Positions 29,041 to 40,299 of a stretch of 64,000 nt of DNA are shown here, piece after piece; the first letter of the stretch is position 1, and each line of letters opens with the position of its first letter. Source of the DNA: Paraescarpia echinospica. Lineage: Eukaryota > Annelida > Polychaeta > Sabellida > Siboglinidae. A model generated the notes under the pieces. It had not been told where the DNA came from. It saw only the letters and a list, made by a program, of their open reading frames with translations, and made no database searches. The stretch spans positions 67,702,452-67,766,451 of the forward strand of contig CM034534.1 of assembly GCA_020002185.1 (NCBI GenBank), written 5' to 3'. Both the position numbers and the translations under genes were made by a program.

Positions 29041-32000
29041 TTACTTATCGTACTGCTTACTAAAATAGGTCTACTAACATAATATTATACTTTGTGTACT
29101 ATAATTATCTAGATTCTAGGTAATGGCTAATGCAGCCAGTCATTTGCACGACGCTACATGATCATACATAAGAACATTTATGTGTTCAAATGATATAAAG
29201 AAAACTTTGTTTACTACTTTATGATGGAGTTTTCATAAATATATGCTATTAAAAAATGTGATCTCTCTTACAGCAATATGTTCCAAAAATACCAAATGGT
29301 GTTAGGATTTGACAGATATTATAGTGCAACTGAAATGTTTATATACAGCAATTTGCTCATTGTGTTCCTGGTATTAGAACTTTTGACAAATAGATTTATA
29401 TGCCAGTTGTAGTTCTAAATTCTCTTTTTATTTATGGTTCAAGTAGCAGCAATCTTTTACTTACTGGCCATATGTATTGTCTATTGTCAACTATAGAATG
29501 CAATAATGCATTTGTATGTTGTGTGGAGTCTGCGAATATAGCATATATTATAAATAAAATATACTTTTAGTACACCTATAACCATAGTAATTTGCAAAAG
29601 CAATTGCTCAAACCAATGTAGTCTAATTACATGCAAAATATAGCATTTACACACATGATTGCCAACAGAATATCAACCAAATAAAACTATGGTATCATAA
29701 TTACAAGAAAACCATAAGTATTGGCAAGGACATACAGAACTATTTAAATGTAGGCCCTAGGTGTGGGCAATAGTAGTTTTATAAAATATGTATATATGTA
29801 AATAAAGAAGTCATTATTATTATTGTTCATGTTATTATGCGGGTGCGTGCCCAGGGGAGTTTTCTCGTTGCCTGGAACGCCCCCAGGAAATCCCACACTA
29901 TATGGCAGTGTACAGTGAATGATGGCATGTAACATCCAGCGTTAGTGATACCCATTTGGGAACCCCCCAACATATCAATCCTGGGTACGCCTCTGTTATG
30001 TGTTCTAAATATAATGATATACTAGTTATAATGAGTAATGACAACAGCAGAGTAGAAACACCAGAAGATTTTATTGAAACAATGCATACAGAGATGTGAA
30101 AGAACATGAAAAGTAATGCTATAAATACAACCACAGTTGCAGAATAGCATCAGTGTCTAAGTACTGACACTATAAACCCATTAGCCAGTTTAAATATATG
30201 TAAATACATCACATATAAATAGTACTTGGACTATCTAATATTTACTTTAAGCTCATTATCTTAATTAACAATAAAATAATTGTAAAATATCAAATGAAAA
30301 TGTTAATTCAATCTTTAAAATGCCACTGGCTTAAGGTCACAGGCTCCTTTTGAAATGAATATATTTTAATTATCAGTCATGTGTTAAAAACTACTCGTCA
30401 TAAATTTAAGTTGCATTCTGAGTTATACAACCATGTTTAAGGTGTATATATACAACCTAAACCATAATGTCAATATTTACTTATTTGAGTATACTTGCTA
30501 CCGTATATGTCACTTTGGCATTTGATGTTATTTCATAAATTACGCTTTTGCAAAAAAATTAAATAAACATGGCATGCATACGTAATTTTAATTTGGAAAA
30601 TTTTATCTTAGAATTACATACTGTGTGAACTAAAATTTATATGGAGTTGAGGAAAGTTGGGTATTGTATGGGGCATGATGATTCACTGGAAATTTGTATT
30701 TAAAAGATGAACGTTGTCAGAATGCAACTTTAACCTAATGTTCAATATATTCTGTCTATATCAAAAGAAGTTTAAAATTACTTAATAATCAGTTCGCATG
30801 ACGACAACCATGGTTTTAAAATGTCAAATAGCATTCAATATTATAAATATACTTTTTAGTCAGCCAAACTAATTAAGGTAGCTGGGCTTGGTATCATGTA
30901 AGTTGATTTCTTTATTTTTTTCTTCATAGAACATTAGTAGGTGTCAGTATGAACATGTGTACTATTAACAAAACCAAGGCACCATCACCATATGTCACCA
31001 ATCAGTCCTTTAAAAACTAGTATTTTTAGTGTGTCTGTGGAAAGTCCCTTCAGATTCTTGGAAACTGACGATGTTTCCATAGTGACGATCACGTGTGCAT
31101 CAGCCCAGTTCAAACATAAATTCATTCACCATGAATACAGATCATAATAGTCTGATTATTATCATGCCACTATGCTGTTGTATTATAATTACCTAAATAC
31201 ATCACGATGTGTGTGTCACCCAAAACTGGCCGTAGTTTTGTTTATTCTCCGATAATGCCCCACCTCAGCCGCCATTTGCAATGACACGTGACTGACCCCA
31301 GCAGGTGTCAATCAATCTTGTCTACCACAATAAGTTCAACACATGGCCCTTCGTAACACAGTATCATGAGACAACTTGGTGGGAAAACTTTGGGGGGAAA
31401 TCTCAGTAATAGAAGTGTCTGTCAAATTGTGTTGAAATAAGCCACATGCCAGTAAAAGTCACATTTCTAAGCAAAAAACAACATCTGGTGACAGTTGTAT
31501 TATTGGTAACAACCAGGAAGTATTACTTAACTTTTTTATAAAAACTACAATACTTACAAAGCCATAACTCGACTTGTGTTTACCCAAAATTGCATGGGAT
31601 GGTTTTATGTTTGGTGAAGGGGTCGTGCCAAAAGTGCACAACGGATTTTTGCTGTCTTTCAACATTGTAGCAAAATGTTTATGAAGCTGTATCAAACTTA
31701 ATATGCATTTGTTTACAAAAAAACCCGTCTGAATGTCAATAACATGTTTGTACTTTACAACCATACAAATTTTTCTTTTGGGGAGTTTCTCAAAATGAAA
31801 TAAAATGCCATTTTAAGGTGATTTTTGACATATTTTTAATTGTCTTTAAACATATTTAAATATCTCTAAACAACATAAAAACTCTGAGAAAAAATGGTTA
31901 GCTTATCTTCAAAACTTATATTAGAAATTATTAACTTAAAAAAAAGCATAATAACCGATGCAGCCACCTTAATTGCACAACTTAAAGGGAATAAAAACAT

Positions 32001-32160
32001 CTATTGCTCGAATTCATGTTATATTACATCCTGCTATCTATTTCCACGTCCACCAAGCCAAAAAAAAAAAAAAAATTCAATGAATTAGAAATTCCACATT
32101 TTATGGTGTGCATCCGGACATTTTCGAATATGCATATTTTTGGCGCGCTTTTCGGGATGC
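29041..32160. other. gene-poor AT-rich stretch
   Basis: Could be intron of the ZAD-like gene or intergenic. The only features I see are a possible LINE 3' tail at 29755-29822 (AAATAAAGAAGTCATTATTATTATTG) and a fragment at 29836-29900 with GTGCCCAGGGGAGTTTTCTCG and CCCCAGGAAATCCCA. The rest has stops in all frames. Confidence 0.5.
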
Positions 32161-32606
32161 CAAGATGTGACGTCACTTATGACTCAAACTCGCATCAGGC
32201 CAACCCTTTCCATGCATTCAGAGCATGTTTACAAGTATAGCTTTTGGGTCAAAACGAGCGTCAGAACGAGTTATTGTGCAATATTCCGACGTAATACAAA
32301 CACTAGTCATCATAGAGGAACACGCAGTTATCTTATGGTTCCACATGAATCGAATTTTATTCAAAACAACGAATGCGAATGGGCCTACAAGTCGACTAGT
32401 TTTCACCGAGCTTGGGCTCGTTTTCAGAATAATGATATCGAATGCAACCAACGGGAGATAATCTACACCAATAAACATAGCAAACATATATTGTATCCAG
32501 CTGCATAAAGTAACGTGTATAATCTCATAATATCACTAGAATATCGATATATGAAGGAGTTGTACAATTTATCATAATAACTTAAATCAGTCAGAGTTTC
32601 CGTCGG

Positions 32607-32692
32607 TCCCGCTAGCTCAATGGGTAGGCGCGTTGGTTACTTGTCGTTTATTTTATAATCGGGCGATGCCGGTTCAATCCTGACAGCATGCA
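32607..32692 (+). pseudogene. tRNA-like sequence in the left arm of the foldback
   Basis: GTCCCGCTAGCTCAATGGGT with AGGCGCG gives an A-box-like D arm and GCCGGTTCAATCCTGAC a B-box-like T arm. The acceptor ends do not pair and a ~25-nt AT-rich insert sits in the anticodon region, so it is not a working tRNA gene. A mirrored copy is at 33157-33243. Confidence 0.5.
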
Positions 32693-33156
32693 AACCTTTG
32701 ATTTTCTATACACTTTTTTTGTTTATGTTTTCACGAAGTAATATAAACAAAATCATTTAATACTATAATGCACTGTTTGTAAATAATTTTAATTTTTGTA
32801 GTAACTATTTATTCGCCACAAAAACGAAAATATGGTCATTATATATAGATGTTTCTAAATTTTATTTATCCAAACAAATATAATGTAATGGATATATAAT
32901 GTATTAATTGTAAATGTATTGTACGGTAATATATTGTAATTATATATGTGAAAACAGATTGAGATCTGTCTGGATAAATACAATTTAGAAACATCGTTAT
33001 ATATGATGACCATATTTTCATTTTTGTGGCGAATAAATAATTACTACAAAAATAAAAAGAATATTTATAAACAGTGCATTATAGTATAAAATTATTTTGT
33101 TTATATTACTTCGTGAAAACATAAACAAAAAAGTGTATAGAAAATCAAAGGTTTGC

Positions 33157-33243
33157 ATGCTGTCAGGATTGAACCGGCATCGCCCGATTATAAAATAATT
33201 GACAAGTAACCAACGCGCCTACCCACTGAGCTAGCGGGACCAA
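33157..33243 (-). pseudogene. tRNA-like sequence in the right arm of the foldback
   Basis: Reverse complement of the left-arm copy with a few changes (CCCACTGAGCTAGCGGGACC on the plus strand). The A-box and B-box strings are kept. Confidence 0.5.
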
Positions 33244-33689
33244 CGGAAACTCTTTGACTGATTTAAGTTGTTATGATAAATTGTACAACTCCTTCATATA
33301 TCGCTATTCTAGTGATATTATGAGATTATACACATTACTTTATGTAGCTGGATACTATATATGTTTGCTATGTATGTTTATTGGTATAGATTATCTCCCG
33401 TTGGTTGCATTCGATATAATTATTCTGAAAACGAGCCCAAGCTCGGCGAAACCTAGTCGATTTGTAGGCCCATTCGCTGTTTTGAATAAAATTTGATTGA
33501 TGTGGAACCGTAAGATAAATGTTTGTTCCTCTATGATGACTAGTGTTTGTATTACGTCGGAATATTGCACAATAACTCGTTCTGAAGCTCGTTTTGACCC
33601 AAAAGCTATCCTTGTAAACATGCTCTGAATGCATGGAAAGGGTCGGCCTGATGCAAGTGTGTGTCATAAGTGACGTCACGATACCACGT

Positions 33690-34035
33690 GATCACCTAGC
33701 TCATTAAAATTTAATTTTCCACGGGAATCGCTTCACAGACGGGCTTAAAATCGAATTGATGCTACAAATGTATTTTTTTGTATTTGTTTAATGTTGTCAA
33801 ATGTTACATACAATGTTAAACTTTGTGTACACATGGAAAAAGGATTTTAGCTAATGCCTTATTTTTATTTCCTTTAATATATTATTGGTCAGAATTAGGT
33901 TATAAAATGTGATTTTAATAGGATGTTCCACAAAACAGTCCATCAGCATTTCAAAGAATTACAAGGAGTGCAACCCCTCATTAATTTTTTTTATTATTAA
34001 CAATTGTCAACGTATAATTTTACAAACACTTATGT
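33690..34035. other. AT-rich spacer, no gene
   Basis: Nothing recognised between the foldback element and the short CCGAGATCAC array. Confidence 0.5.
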
Positions 34036-34036
34036 G

Positions 34037-34170
34037 TAGCCAACACCACTCGATCCCTCAAACAGGCCGAAATCACTACTACTGAACAAGGCCGAGATCA
34101 CTACCACACAGCACAGTTCACCGAAACAGGTCGAGTTGACTAAGCCTAAGGCTAAGGCCGAGATCACCGA
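34037..34170 (+). repeat. second, shorter CCGAGATCAC array
   Basis: About five copies of AGGCCGAGATCACT or AGGTCGAGTTGACT follow a GCCAACACCACTCGATC string related to 16438 and 28005. It then runs into CGAATGGCCAATCGAGCGG, comparable to the CATTAACCAATCAAG that follows the first array. No exon was found behind it. Confidence 0.65.
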
Positions 34171-35150
34171 GAATCCATCGAGGGACCGAATGGCCAATCG
34201 AGCGGATAATATCGCTTAGCCTTGCCCATGCGGCCTGGGCATTGCGACGTCGACGCAACCAACGTTTTGAAATCGCGTCGATACAGTTGCACGATTGTCG
34301 CATATTTTACTTGCTTAATTTTGTTCTGAACTGTCGAACGTATCAGCAACGTTTATCCCAAATAAAACTACGCCATGCTCTACTGCCATATTTAGCGGAA
34401 GCGAGAGCAAACACGTGACGACTGGCGAATGCGCGTTCAATGCTCGGATCCTTAACGCTGAGGCACAGGGTTCCGATGGTCGGCTACGCAACCACTTCGT
34501 TAAAAAAAACTAACTTATTCGTTTAAAAATTTCTATTTAAAAAATGGATTTATTAATTTATTTATCTTTTAATCCCTAGCGCAACACCTATCATTTTATT
34601 AAGCACAGCAGCCCCCAAAGTGCAGCAAAATCTCCGAGCAGACTCGATCTGCTCAACGGATGGTGGCTGCCTAACATGATAAAGAAGAAGACACTAAATT
34701 GTCTAGACAAGTGCCTAGCCCTAGACTAGACTTTTCCATGGCCATGTTCGTGCGTCGCGAAATTCCTTGGCCTTGCCCTTGGCAATATAATAATCTTTCG
34801 TTTTTCTCCAAACTTAAAACATTTATTCTGAATGTCGGAATGGTGACATGTCAATCAGTGTTTTTAAACTGTTTTGTAATAAACAGATCAACATTAACAT
34901 TTCACTGAAGTGATCGAACAGAAGCCTGAGAAGGGAAGAAAGACGCCGTTGCTATGGCCGCATGAGACAATGAATTGGATGATGCACGAACTTCTTAGGA
35001 CATGCAACAATATATTACATAATAAATAAATACAATTACTATCTGTAGAATGAAGCTCAGATTGTAAATTTAGTTATCGTGTAATTAATTAGTCTTTACA
35101 TTATCAGTGATGTGACTAGTATGGCTACCCTAGAGCCGAGAAGATCCAGA
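34171..35150. other. mixed intergenic, no gene supported
   Basis: A moderately GC-rich 34,180-34,480 block has minus-strand frames of 61 codons without family resemblance. The rest is AT-rich, with a possible GT-rich region at 34,690-34,900 that encodes nothing I recognise. Confidence 0.4.
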
Positions 35151-35154
35151 GGAT

Positions 35155-35375
35155 AATGGGATGCAGTGGTTGAGTGGGTAGATTGCTGGAGTGTTAATCG
35201 GAGGAACTGAGGTTCGAATCCTGGTGCCGTACGGTCAGTGGTTCGGTTCTGGTACCTGCATCTGTGTCGAAACTTGGCTCTTTCATTCACCCTGTTACGT
35301 TGCGTGTGTCTTTCGGAAGAGACACTATTTAGCCGTTGGTCCATTCTATCTGGTGTCTAAGCCAGCATTACCGTG
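35155..35375 (+). mobile_element. tRNA-derived SINE, second type
   Basis: CAGTGGTTGAGTGGGTAGA and GAGGTTCGAATCCTGGTG form A-box and B-box of a tRNA-like head at about 35160-35230. A body with CTTGGCTCTTTCATTCACCC and TGTGTCTTTCGGAAGAGAC follows. It differs in sequence from the SINE at 15445. Confidence 0.65.
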
Positions 35376-35380
35376 GGAAG

Positions 35381-35425
35381 ATTACCTAGGCTTTGCCTCG
35401 ATTACCTAGGCAAAGCCTAGGTAAT
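35381..35425. repeat. perfect 18-bp hairpin
   Basis: ATTACCTAGGCTTTGCCT pairs exactly with AGGCAAAGCCTAGGTAAT across the 9-nt loop CGATTACCT. The inner string CGATTACCTAGGC overlaps the stem, so a slipped duplication of the stem is likely. It lies at the 3' edge of the SINE. Confidence 0.9.
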
Positions 35426-35838
35426 CGAGGCTAGTTTGTCACAAGTGAATAATTGTTTATAGTTAGTTTTGAAAACTAGATTCATGAATATAAATGTGTT
35501 CTTTGAATACTTGATAAAATCCCTCGGAGGTTGTCTTTTTTGTGCACGGTTGAGTCAGGATGCAAATATTTTGTCTGTATAATTGTTTATGCTAACGTCT
35601 AGAAAACTTACTGCATTTATTTAATTCTTTAAAAATTGCTCACATGTTCGGTTTTATTCTGCTTTTAAACAGCACTACCTTTTCTATATCATTGCCATAA
35701 ATTTTACGTGATAATGGCCCATATACCTTTGCATAAAACGCTAATCGTGTTAAATGTGAATAATCATTTACCCGGTTTAAGTAATCTTAGAGATCAGTCA
35801 AAGTCACTATATTGACTACGTGTTACTTGTGTTTTCAG

Positions 35839-36663
35839 ATGTCACACACAGAATCAAATGAAACCACGAACTTGGTCGGTCATGAAGACATGCTGCAACC
35901 AGGCAAACAGTACTCGATTATGTATCCCAATAAACGGATGAAGTTGGAGCCGTATCTACCTGATGACTGTGACAGCAACAGTTCTACAGTCAGGCGCTGG
36001 GAGGTAGCTGAAGACGGTGTACTGACAGAAATGTCATCATTAGACACAAGTTTTTCTATAGAAAACAGTACAATTCCACAAAAGAAGGAACGAGGGTGTG
36101 AAGTTGCGATCACTAATGAAGTCAATGAAAGCGACAGCACAGATAGGATTGATGCAGTGCAAGAAGGGAACATTAATGTTCCCACAGAACAATGGCATGA
36201 TGTCACCTCGAGTGAAGTCAACAAAACATGCAGGATAGATGAGATGTGTACATTAAAACGGAGGACAAACACTGTTCCCAGGGAAGAGTGTTGTGATGTG
36301 GTGATCAAGACTGAAGTCATCCAGTCTGACAGGACTGAAGACGTTGGTACAGTGCAAGAAAGGACTACTAACATTGTTCCTACGGAAAAATGTTGTGCTG
36401 TGGTCAAGGCTGAGGAGACGAACATGCGGTGTGTAGACATACAGGCAACCAAAACCCAAAGCACAGCATCTCTTCAGGCAACATATGCGGACACTCCGGT
36501 GAAAGTACAAGCATGGAAAGGGTTGTCTGTATACAGATGTAGCGTGTGTTCGAAGATGTTTGGCCGTTTGCGCTGCCTGAAAAGCCATGAAAGAGTACAC
36601 ACGCAACTAAAATCATATTCACGTCGTAACGCGATTGTTGAGCGTGAAAACGTAGACCTATGA
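35839..36663 (+). pseudogene. C2H2 zinc-finger gene exon, frameshifted
   Basis: The acceptor TTGTGTTTTCAG precedes the ATG at 35839. The exon encodes an acidic, Ser/Thr-rich N-terminal region with three imperfect internal repeats of the type 'V-P-x-E-x-C-C-D-V-V-x-K-x-E-V' and then one full C2H2 finger, YRCSVCSKMFGRLRCLKSHE plus RVHT (36532-36603). The frame then hits a stop at 36661. Further finger remains continue after it in other frames. A short inverted repeat with TTTACCCGGTTTAAGTAA lies upstream (35770) and downstream (36993). In an intact form it would be a DNA-binding transcription factor. Confidence 0.65.
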
Positions 36664-36888
36664 CGTGTTATGTAATGTGTGTGGGGATTTGCTAGTAGAC
36701 ATTTGCTACTTACTGGAGATATTCTTATGACTCACAAAAGTCAACACACGGGTGGAAAGAGGTACTTCTGTGTGACTTGTAGGACGCTGTGTTTGAGGTT
36801 GGAGGACCTCGAACTGCAACAGAAAATACATGTCGCATCAAAACTGTTCGTGTGTAAGACGCACAAGAAATCATTCAACAGTTTATGA
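36664..36888 (+). pseudogene. degenerate C2H2 finger array, continuation
   Basis: In shifted frames one reads CNVCGDLLVDICYLLE, a stop, THKSQHTGGKRYFCVTCRTL, LRLEDLELQQKIHVASKLFV and CKTHKKSFNSL. The linker TGEKRYFC is altered to TGGKRYFC, and zinc-binding positions are lost (QQKIH for HQKIH, CKTH for CKTC). Two or three fingers are thus decayed, confirming that the exon upstream is a broken gene. Confidence 0.6.
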
Positions 36889-37088
36889 AAAATGCATCAT
36901 GATGGTCAACATTATTCCTGTCATTATATGTGGCACATCCTATCTTTGGCTGGATCGTGCATGTCACAACAACGCGCACCTGTTAATTAAGCGTTTACTT
37001 AAACCGGGTAAATCATTAGCGTGTTATACAAATTTATAATCGCCCCTGGAATGGGGCCACCAATATCTACTATGACCTGTTCCATTGC

Positions 37089-37120
37089 CTGATTGTATCA
37101 AGGTCCCTTGATACAATCAG
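37089..37120. repeat. perfect 15-bp hairpin with 2-nt loop
   Basis: CTGATTGTATCAAGG and CCTTGATACAATCAG are separated by TC only. Such near-zero loops usually arise by template switching or by excision of a larger palindrome. Confidence 0.9.
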
Positions 37121-37640
37121 ATCCACATCAGTTTTTCCCCTGGTACATGATAAGTGAGGCGGGCCGCCTCGCCCAAAATATGCCGAAATTGCCGCCTCGT
37201 AGCTATTTCGTACGCCCATTTTGTTCGTTCATTCGCGATATATTCAGCGTCGGCGAGCGGCGCGAAATGACACCACAAAGTAATTTATATTCCTGCAAAA
37301 TCGCTGATTTTGTAGCAACATCGTTTAGTCATCTCGTCTTAACTTCGCTCATAGCGGTTAGGATTTAACTCCATTGGACAACGTGAAAGATATCACTTGT
37401 CAGTTATTCAATCACGGAATATTCCTGCGCGATACCCGGTGTCTCCAATGATGACACCTTGCGGAGTTTCGACATACTAGAAATCTAGACAACGATAACT
37501 TGTGTTTTGGTTTATACCTCAGAATGCACCATTTTAAAGCTAGTTTTTAAAATATCTCGGGGAAGCATGCCCCGGACCCCCCTAGCAAAGCTTCGCGCCT
37601 GCGGCGCTCGCAAAGCCCATCCCTGCCACCTCGCCCATCA
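37121..37640. other. intergenic between zinc-finger and integrase remnants
   Basis: Holds GGCGGGCCGCCTCGCCC (37158) and CGGGGAAGCATGCCCCGGACC (37559), GC-rich strings of repeat type. No exon is supported. Confidence 0.4.
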
Positions 37641-37647
37641 TTTTATC

Positions 37648-37997
37648 CAGGGGAAACACTGCACTACGTATTTCTGCCGCGTATTAATCGGGAATTGCAG
37701 GCCTTTGCTGCCCAATGGAACATTCACGGCCTGAGAACTGACCACTACCAAACGTCTGTACAACTGTTTGTGGGGCGCAGTCTGGAGCTGGCCAACACAA
37801 ACTTGACAGCCATGAACATCTTCCGAGAGGCAGACAGTGTGTCTACGTCAGGAGTGGATGGCATTGAGTGGAACGAGTCTGCTTCTGAAACTGTGGACGT
37901 AAGTGAAGTGCCTTGTCCAATCTCGGCGCGAGCAGTGCTAAGATTGCAACAAACTGTAGATCCGGTAACATACAACATGAGACGGACATCTGGCTAA
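37648..37997 (+). pseudogene. 3' part of an integrase-core gene (invertebrate multicopy type)
   Basis: The frame reads LHYVFLPRINRELQAFAAQW, NIHGLRTDHYQTSVQLFVGR and later TNLTAMNIFREADSV, ending after PCPISARAVLRLQQTVDP. The pattern 'FLPRINRxLxxFxxxWNxHxLRTE' followed by 'QLF' is the C-terminal region of an integrase-core (DDE) gene family present in many copies in invertebrates and fish. The catalytic DDE residues would lie upstream and are not seen, so this is a fragment. It points toward the HECT gene remnants on the opposite strand. Confidence 0.5.
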
Positions 37998-38009
37998 TAG
38001 AGCAATGAC

Positions 38010-38400
38010 ATCATCAAAATCGGGGTGGCTCCTACGACAACGACGCTTTTGTCACCCACCCCATTGGTATTAAGTTTGATGATTGTATTTACGTCCTTAT
38101 TTGACAATTGTAATTTGTAGGCAGATGTATGTATGAGCTATGTGTTTAGATGTTATGAATTATATGTATGTACATGTGATATTATATATGTATACATTGT
38201 CTACTAATTTTCTTCAAATCAAAAACGATATAACACTGCTTAATTATGTATTTGGGATGAATCAAATAAACTTCTTCTTATGTATTATGGCTAGAACATT
38301 AATTCTGATCAACTATTTATGTACATTTGTTGTACATTCTATATGAAATAGAAGACATATATTTTAATTTCTTATTTATGATGTACAGTGGGACCTCACT
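38010..38400. other. AT-rich spacer
   Basis: Non-coding sequence between the convergent integrase and HECT remnants. Confidence 0.5.
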
Positions 38401-38457
38401 GTCATGGCCACACTCAAGACTGGGCAAAAGTGACTTAATCGGTTGTATAAAACATAC

Positions 38458-38599
38458 CCTCAACAGCCATGAGGAAGTAGTGCCAGTTGAGGGCAATCTC
38501 CTCTTCGATATCTCGGCTGCTGCTTCCTTCAGTGGACAGTTTGACCTGAATCAAACTTTCCAAAGTAGCAACAGAGTCGACCTTTGTGGCTGGCTGATC
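38458..38599 (-). CDS. HECT-type gene, late exon
   Basis: On the minus strand an acceptor TTCCTCCTGCAG leads into DQPATKVDSVATLESLIQVK, LSTEGSSSRDIEEEIALNWH and YFLMAVE and ends at a donor GAGG|GTATGT. The 142-bp exon is open throughout. The helical stretch 'F/VxxSxEGSxxRxxEEExxxxWxxFLxxxE' is found near the C-terminal lobe of the HECT domain in the G2E3-like multicopy family. It belongs with the exon at 39857-40168 on the same strand. Confidence 0.5.
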
Positions 38600-38934
38600 C
38601 TGCAGGAGGAACTGTCCCACTACGCCTCCGTGCTGACGACACAAGTTCAACACCCCAAGTGTTTCCAATCCTTAAATAATCGGTCGTTCATACTTGTGAA
38701 CCTCCATGTTTCAGATGTTTATGTCTACAGTCACAGTGAAATACTAACCACACACAAGTAATAATACCTGCACATTGATTTGGTTGTACCTTTAGTAACA
38801 TCTACTCATCATCTAAGCCCAGTAAGAAAATAAATATTACTAGTTCACATAGATGCAATCGCAATTGACTTAATAATTATATATGACAAAGTAATAGAGT
38901 TGTATTTTTAGTAACCGTAATTCATTCATATGTG

Positions 38935-39200
38935 GTAAATTATCTTTGGAATATGCTCCCTCTTAGTGTTAGATCAGTTGAACATATTATAAAATTCTGT
39001 CGACATTTAAAAACTTATCTTTACAACCTTGCTTATCCACCATAGCTCCCTAGCGCCTTGACCCATCTGTTGACAACTGGAATACTGCTTATGGATTTTG
39101 AGATTGACCAATCCTTTTGTTTTGATGCACCTCTGAGCTTGGTTTCCAAGGATTTAGGCGCAATAGAAGTGATCTTATTATTATTATTTCAGATGAAGAT
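38935..39200 (+). mobile_element. L2-like LINE 3' end
   Basis: The frame NYLWNMLPLSVRSVEHIIKF followed by CRHLKTYLYNLAYPP and a stop is the usual C-terminus of an L2/CR1-type reverse transcriptase. The 3' untranslated part holds CTCCCTAGCGCCTTGA, ATCTGTTGACAACTGGAATACTG and ends GTGATCTTATTATTATTATT. It is about 265 bp, a strongly 5'-truncated copy, inserted in an intron-like gap of the HECT gene. Confidence 0.7.
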
Positions 39201-39856
39201 GTGTATAGTCATAGGTAAATACCAAACTCGTGCAACAACAAAATGTCATTAACACTACTACCTACCGTCAGCAAACTGTTCAAGTTCAACTTTTTGCGCC
39301 AGAACTGTGGGGTGCAACAACTGTTGAAATGATGCTGGGGATGTTGTAAATGTCCAGCTCATGATTGAAATTTACAACACCCCAGTCAAATCTGTTAGGC
39401 AGCAGGTCATCGATCTTCGCCCTCAGCTGTGTTGTGCCCCGATTGTCTCTCGGCAGAAATGTCACAATGATAAATACGTGGTTCATATCTGTTTTGCGGG
39501 TGACAAGAATGATACCGGATAATCTTGACCATCTGTTGAAAACTGGAATTTCGTTTGTAAAGTATAATTAACTGATATATTTCTAAATTCAATACCTCAA
39601 ATTTAAATTATTACTAAATAGTCACAAATGAAGCTTCATGTTACAATTCTCTCCAACTGTTACCGGAAAAGGCTTAACGCCATCACAGGTCTATTTATGT
39701 GCTAGCATGTTATTCTTATTTACTTGAACAGTTACGACTACATAAATATGTTTTCTGAGACTGTTAGATAAACATTTTGTTGAGGTAACACAATGCCAAA
39801 CAGCACAGAGCAGTTTTTACTTGTGGAATTAGAAAGCTGTGACTGACAACACTTAC

Positions 39857-40168
39857 TTCGCGCAAGGCCGCCTGTACCAATGGATCCGGCACGTCATCAA
39901 TGTTGTCAGCATCAAGGCTCCCACGAATAAGATAGTTCATGACTGGAGTGGACAAGCACTGAAGGCCCGACCCTCCCTGCAGGGCTGTCAGGGCAACGAG
40001 TTGGCCCAACTGTCTGAAGGTACCACGCTACAGACTTGCAGTGTCATGGCACAAAGTCTTCCTGCCAGGAGTGCCCTGCACGTCGTTCATGAGGAGGGAA
40101 GAGTACTCCCTCCTTGGGCCACCGTGGTCTTGGCCAGACTCCCCCAGAAACTCTATCCTCAGCGGTCG
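39857..40168 (-). pseudogene. HECT-domain exon with one in-frame TAG
   Basis: Minus strand: acceptor TTTTGTTGCAG, a frame of exactly 104 codons, donor GAA|GTAAGT. It reads RPLRIEFLGESGQDHGGPRR and EYSSLLMNDV, then a TAG at 40028-40030, then RGTFRQLGQLVALTALQGGS, later LSTPVMNYLIRGS and IDDVPDPLVQAALRE. The HECT hallmarks are 'LxIxFxGExGxDxGGPxREF' and 'LGxLxxLxLxQGG'. HECT enzymes pass ubiquitin to substrates through a C-terminal cysteine, which is not seen in this exon. Apart from the TAG, phase and splice sites are perfect, so the stop is either recent, polymorphic, or an assembly error. More exons must exist upstream of 40180. Confidence 0.65.
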
Positions 40169-40299
40169 CTGCAACAAAACACAACCAATTATGGAGTCAG
40201 GACACTGTTAGACTTCCTGCTTGGTTACAGACGAAAAAAAAGTGCAGTATATTTTTTAGAAATGATTTTTTACAATATTCAATTGCTCTGACATAAGTG

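Larger units (their letters stand above)
32167..33679. mobile_element. 1.5-kb foldback element with tRNA-like arms
   Basis: Two ~710-bp arms are reverse complements, meeting around 32880-32970 in an AT-rich spacer. Both ends are the palindrome GTGACGTCAC, and GAT precedes the left end and follows the right end, a possible 3-bp duplication. Shared arm landmarks are CATGCATTCAGAGCATGTTT, GAGTTATTGTGCAATATTCC, the tRNA-like block and ACAAAAACGAAAATATGG. No transposase is encoded. Identity between arms looks near 90-95%. Confidence 0.75.

Noticed and set aside
32607..32692. A functional tRNA gene
   Set aside because: Acceptor and T stems do not pair, the anticodon region carries an AT-rich insert, and the sequence is mirrored within a foldback element.
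35880..36622. Minus-strand frames of 194, 117 and 72 codons opposite the zinc-finger exon
   Set aside because: They are shadows of the plus-strand exon, which has an acceptor and a real C2H2 finger.
38327..38761. Plus-strand frame of 144 codons
   Set aside because: It overlaps the minus-strand HECT exon, whose splice sites and motif are better supported.
39286..39571. Opposed frames at 39286-39486 (-) and 39365-39571 (+) as exons of the HECT gene
   Set aside because: Neither shows a HECT motif or convincing splice sites in phase; left unassigned.
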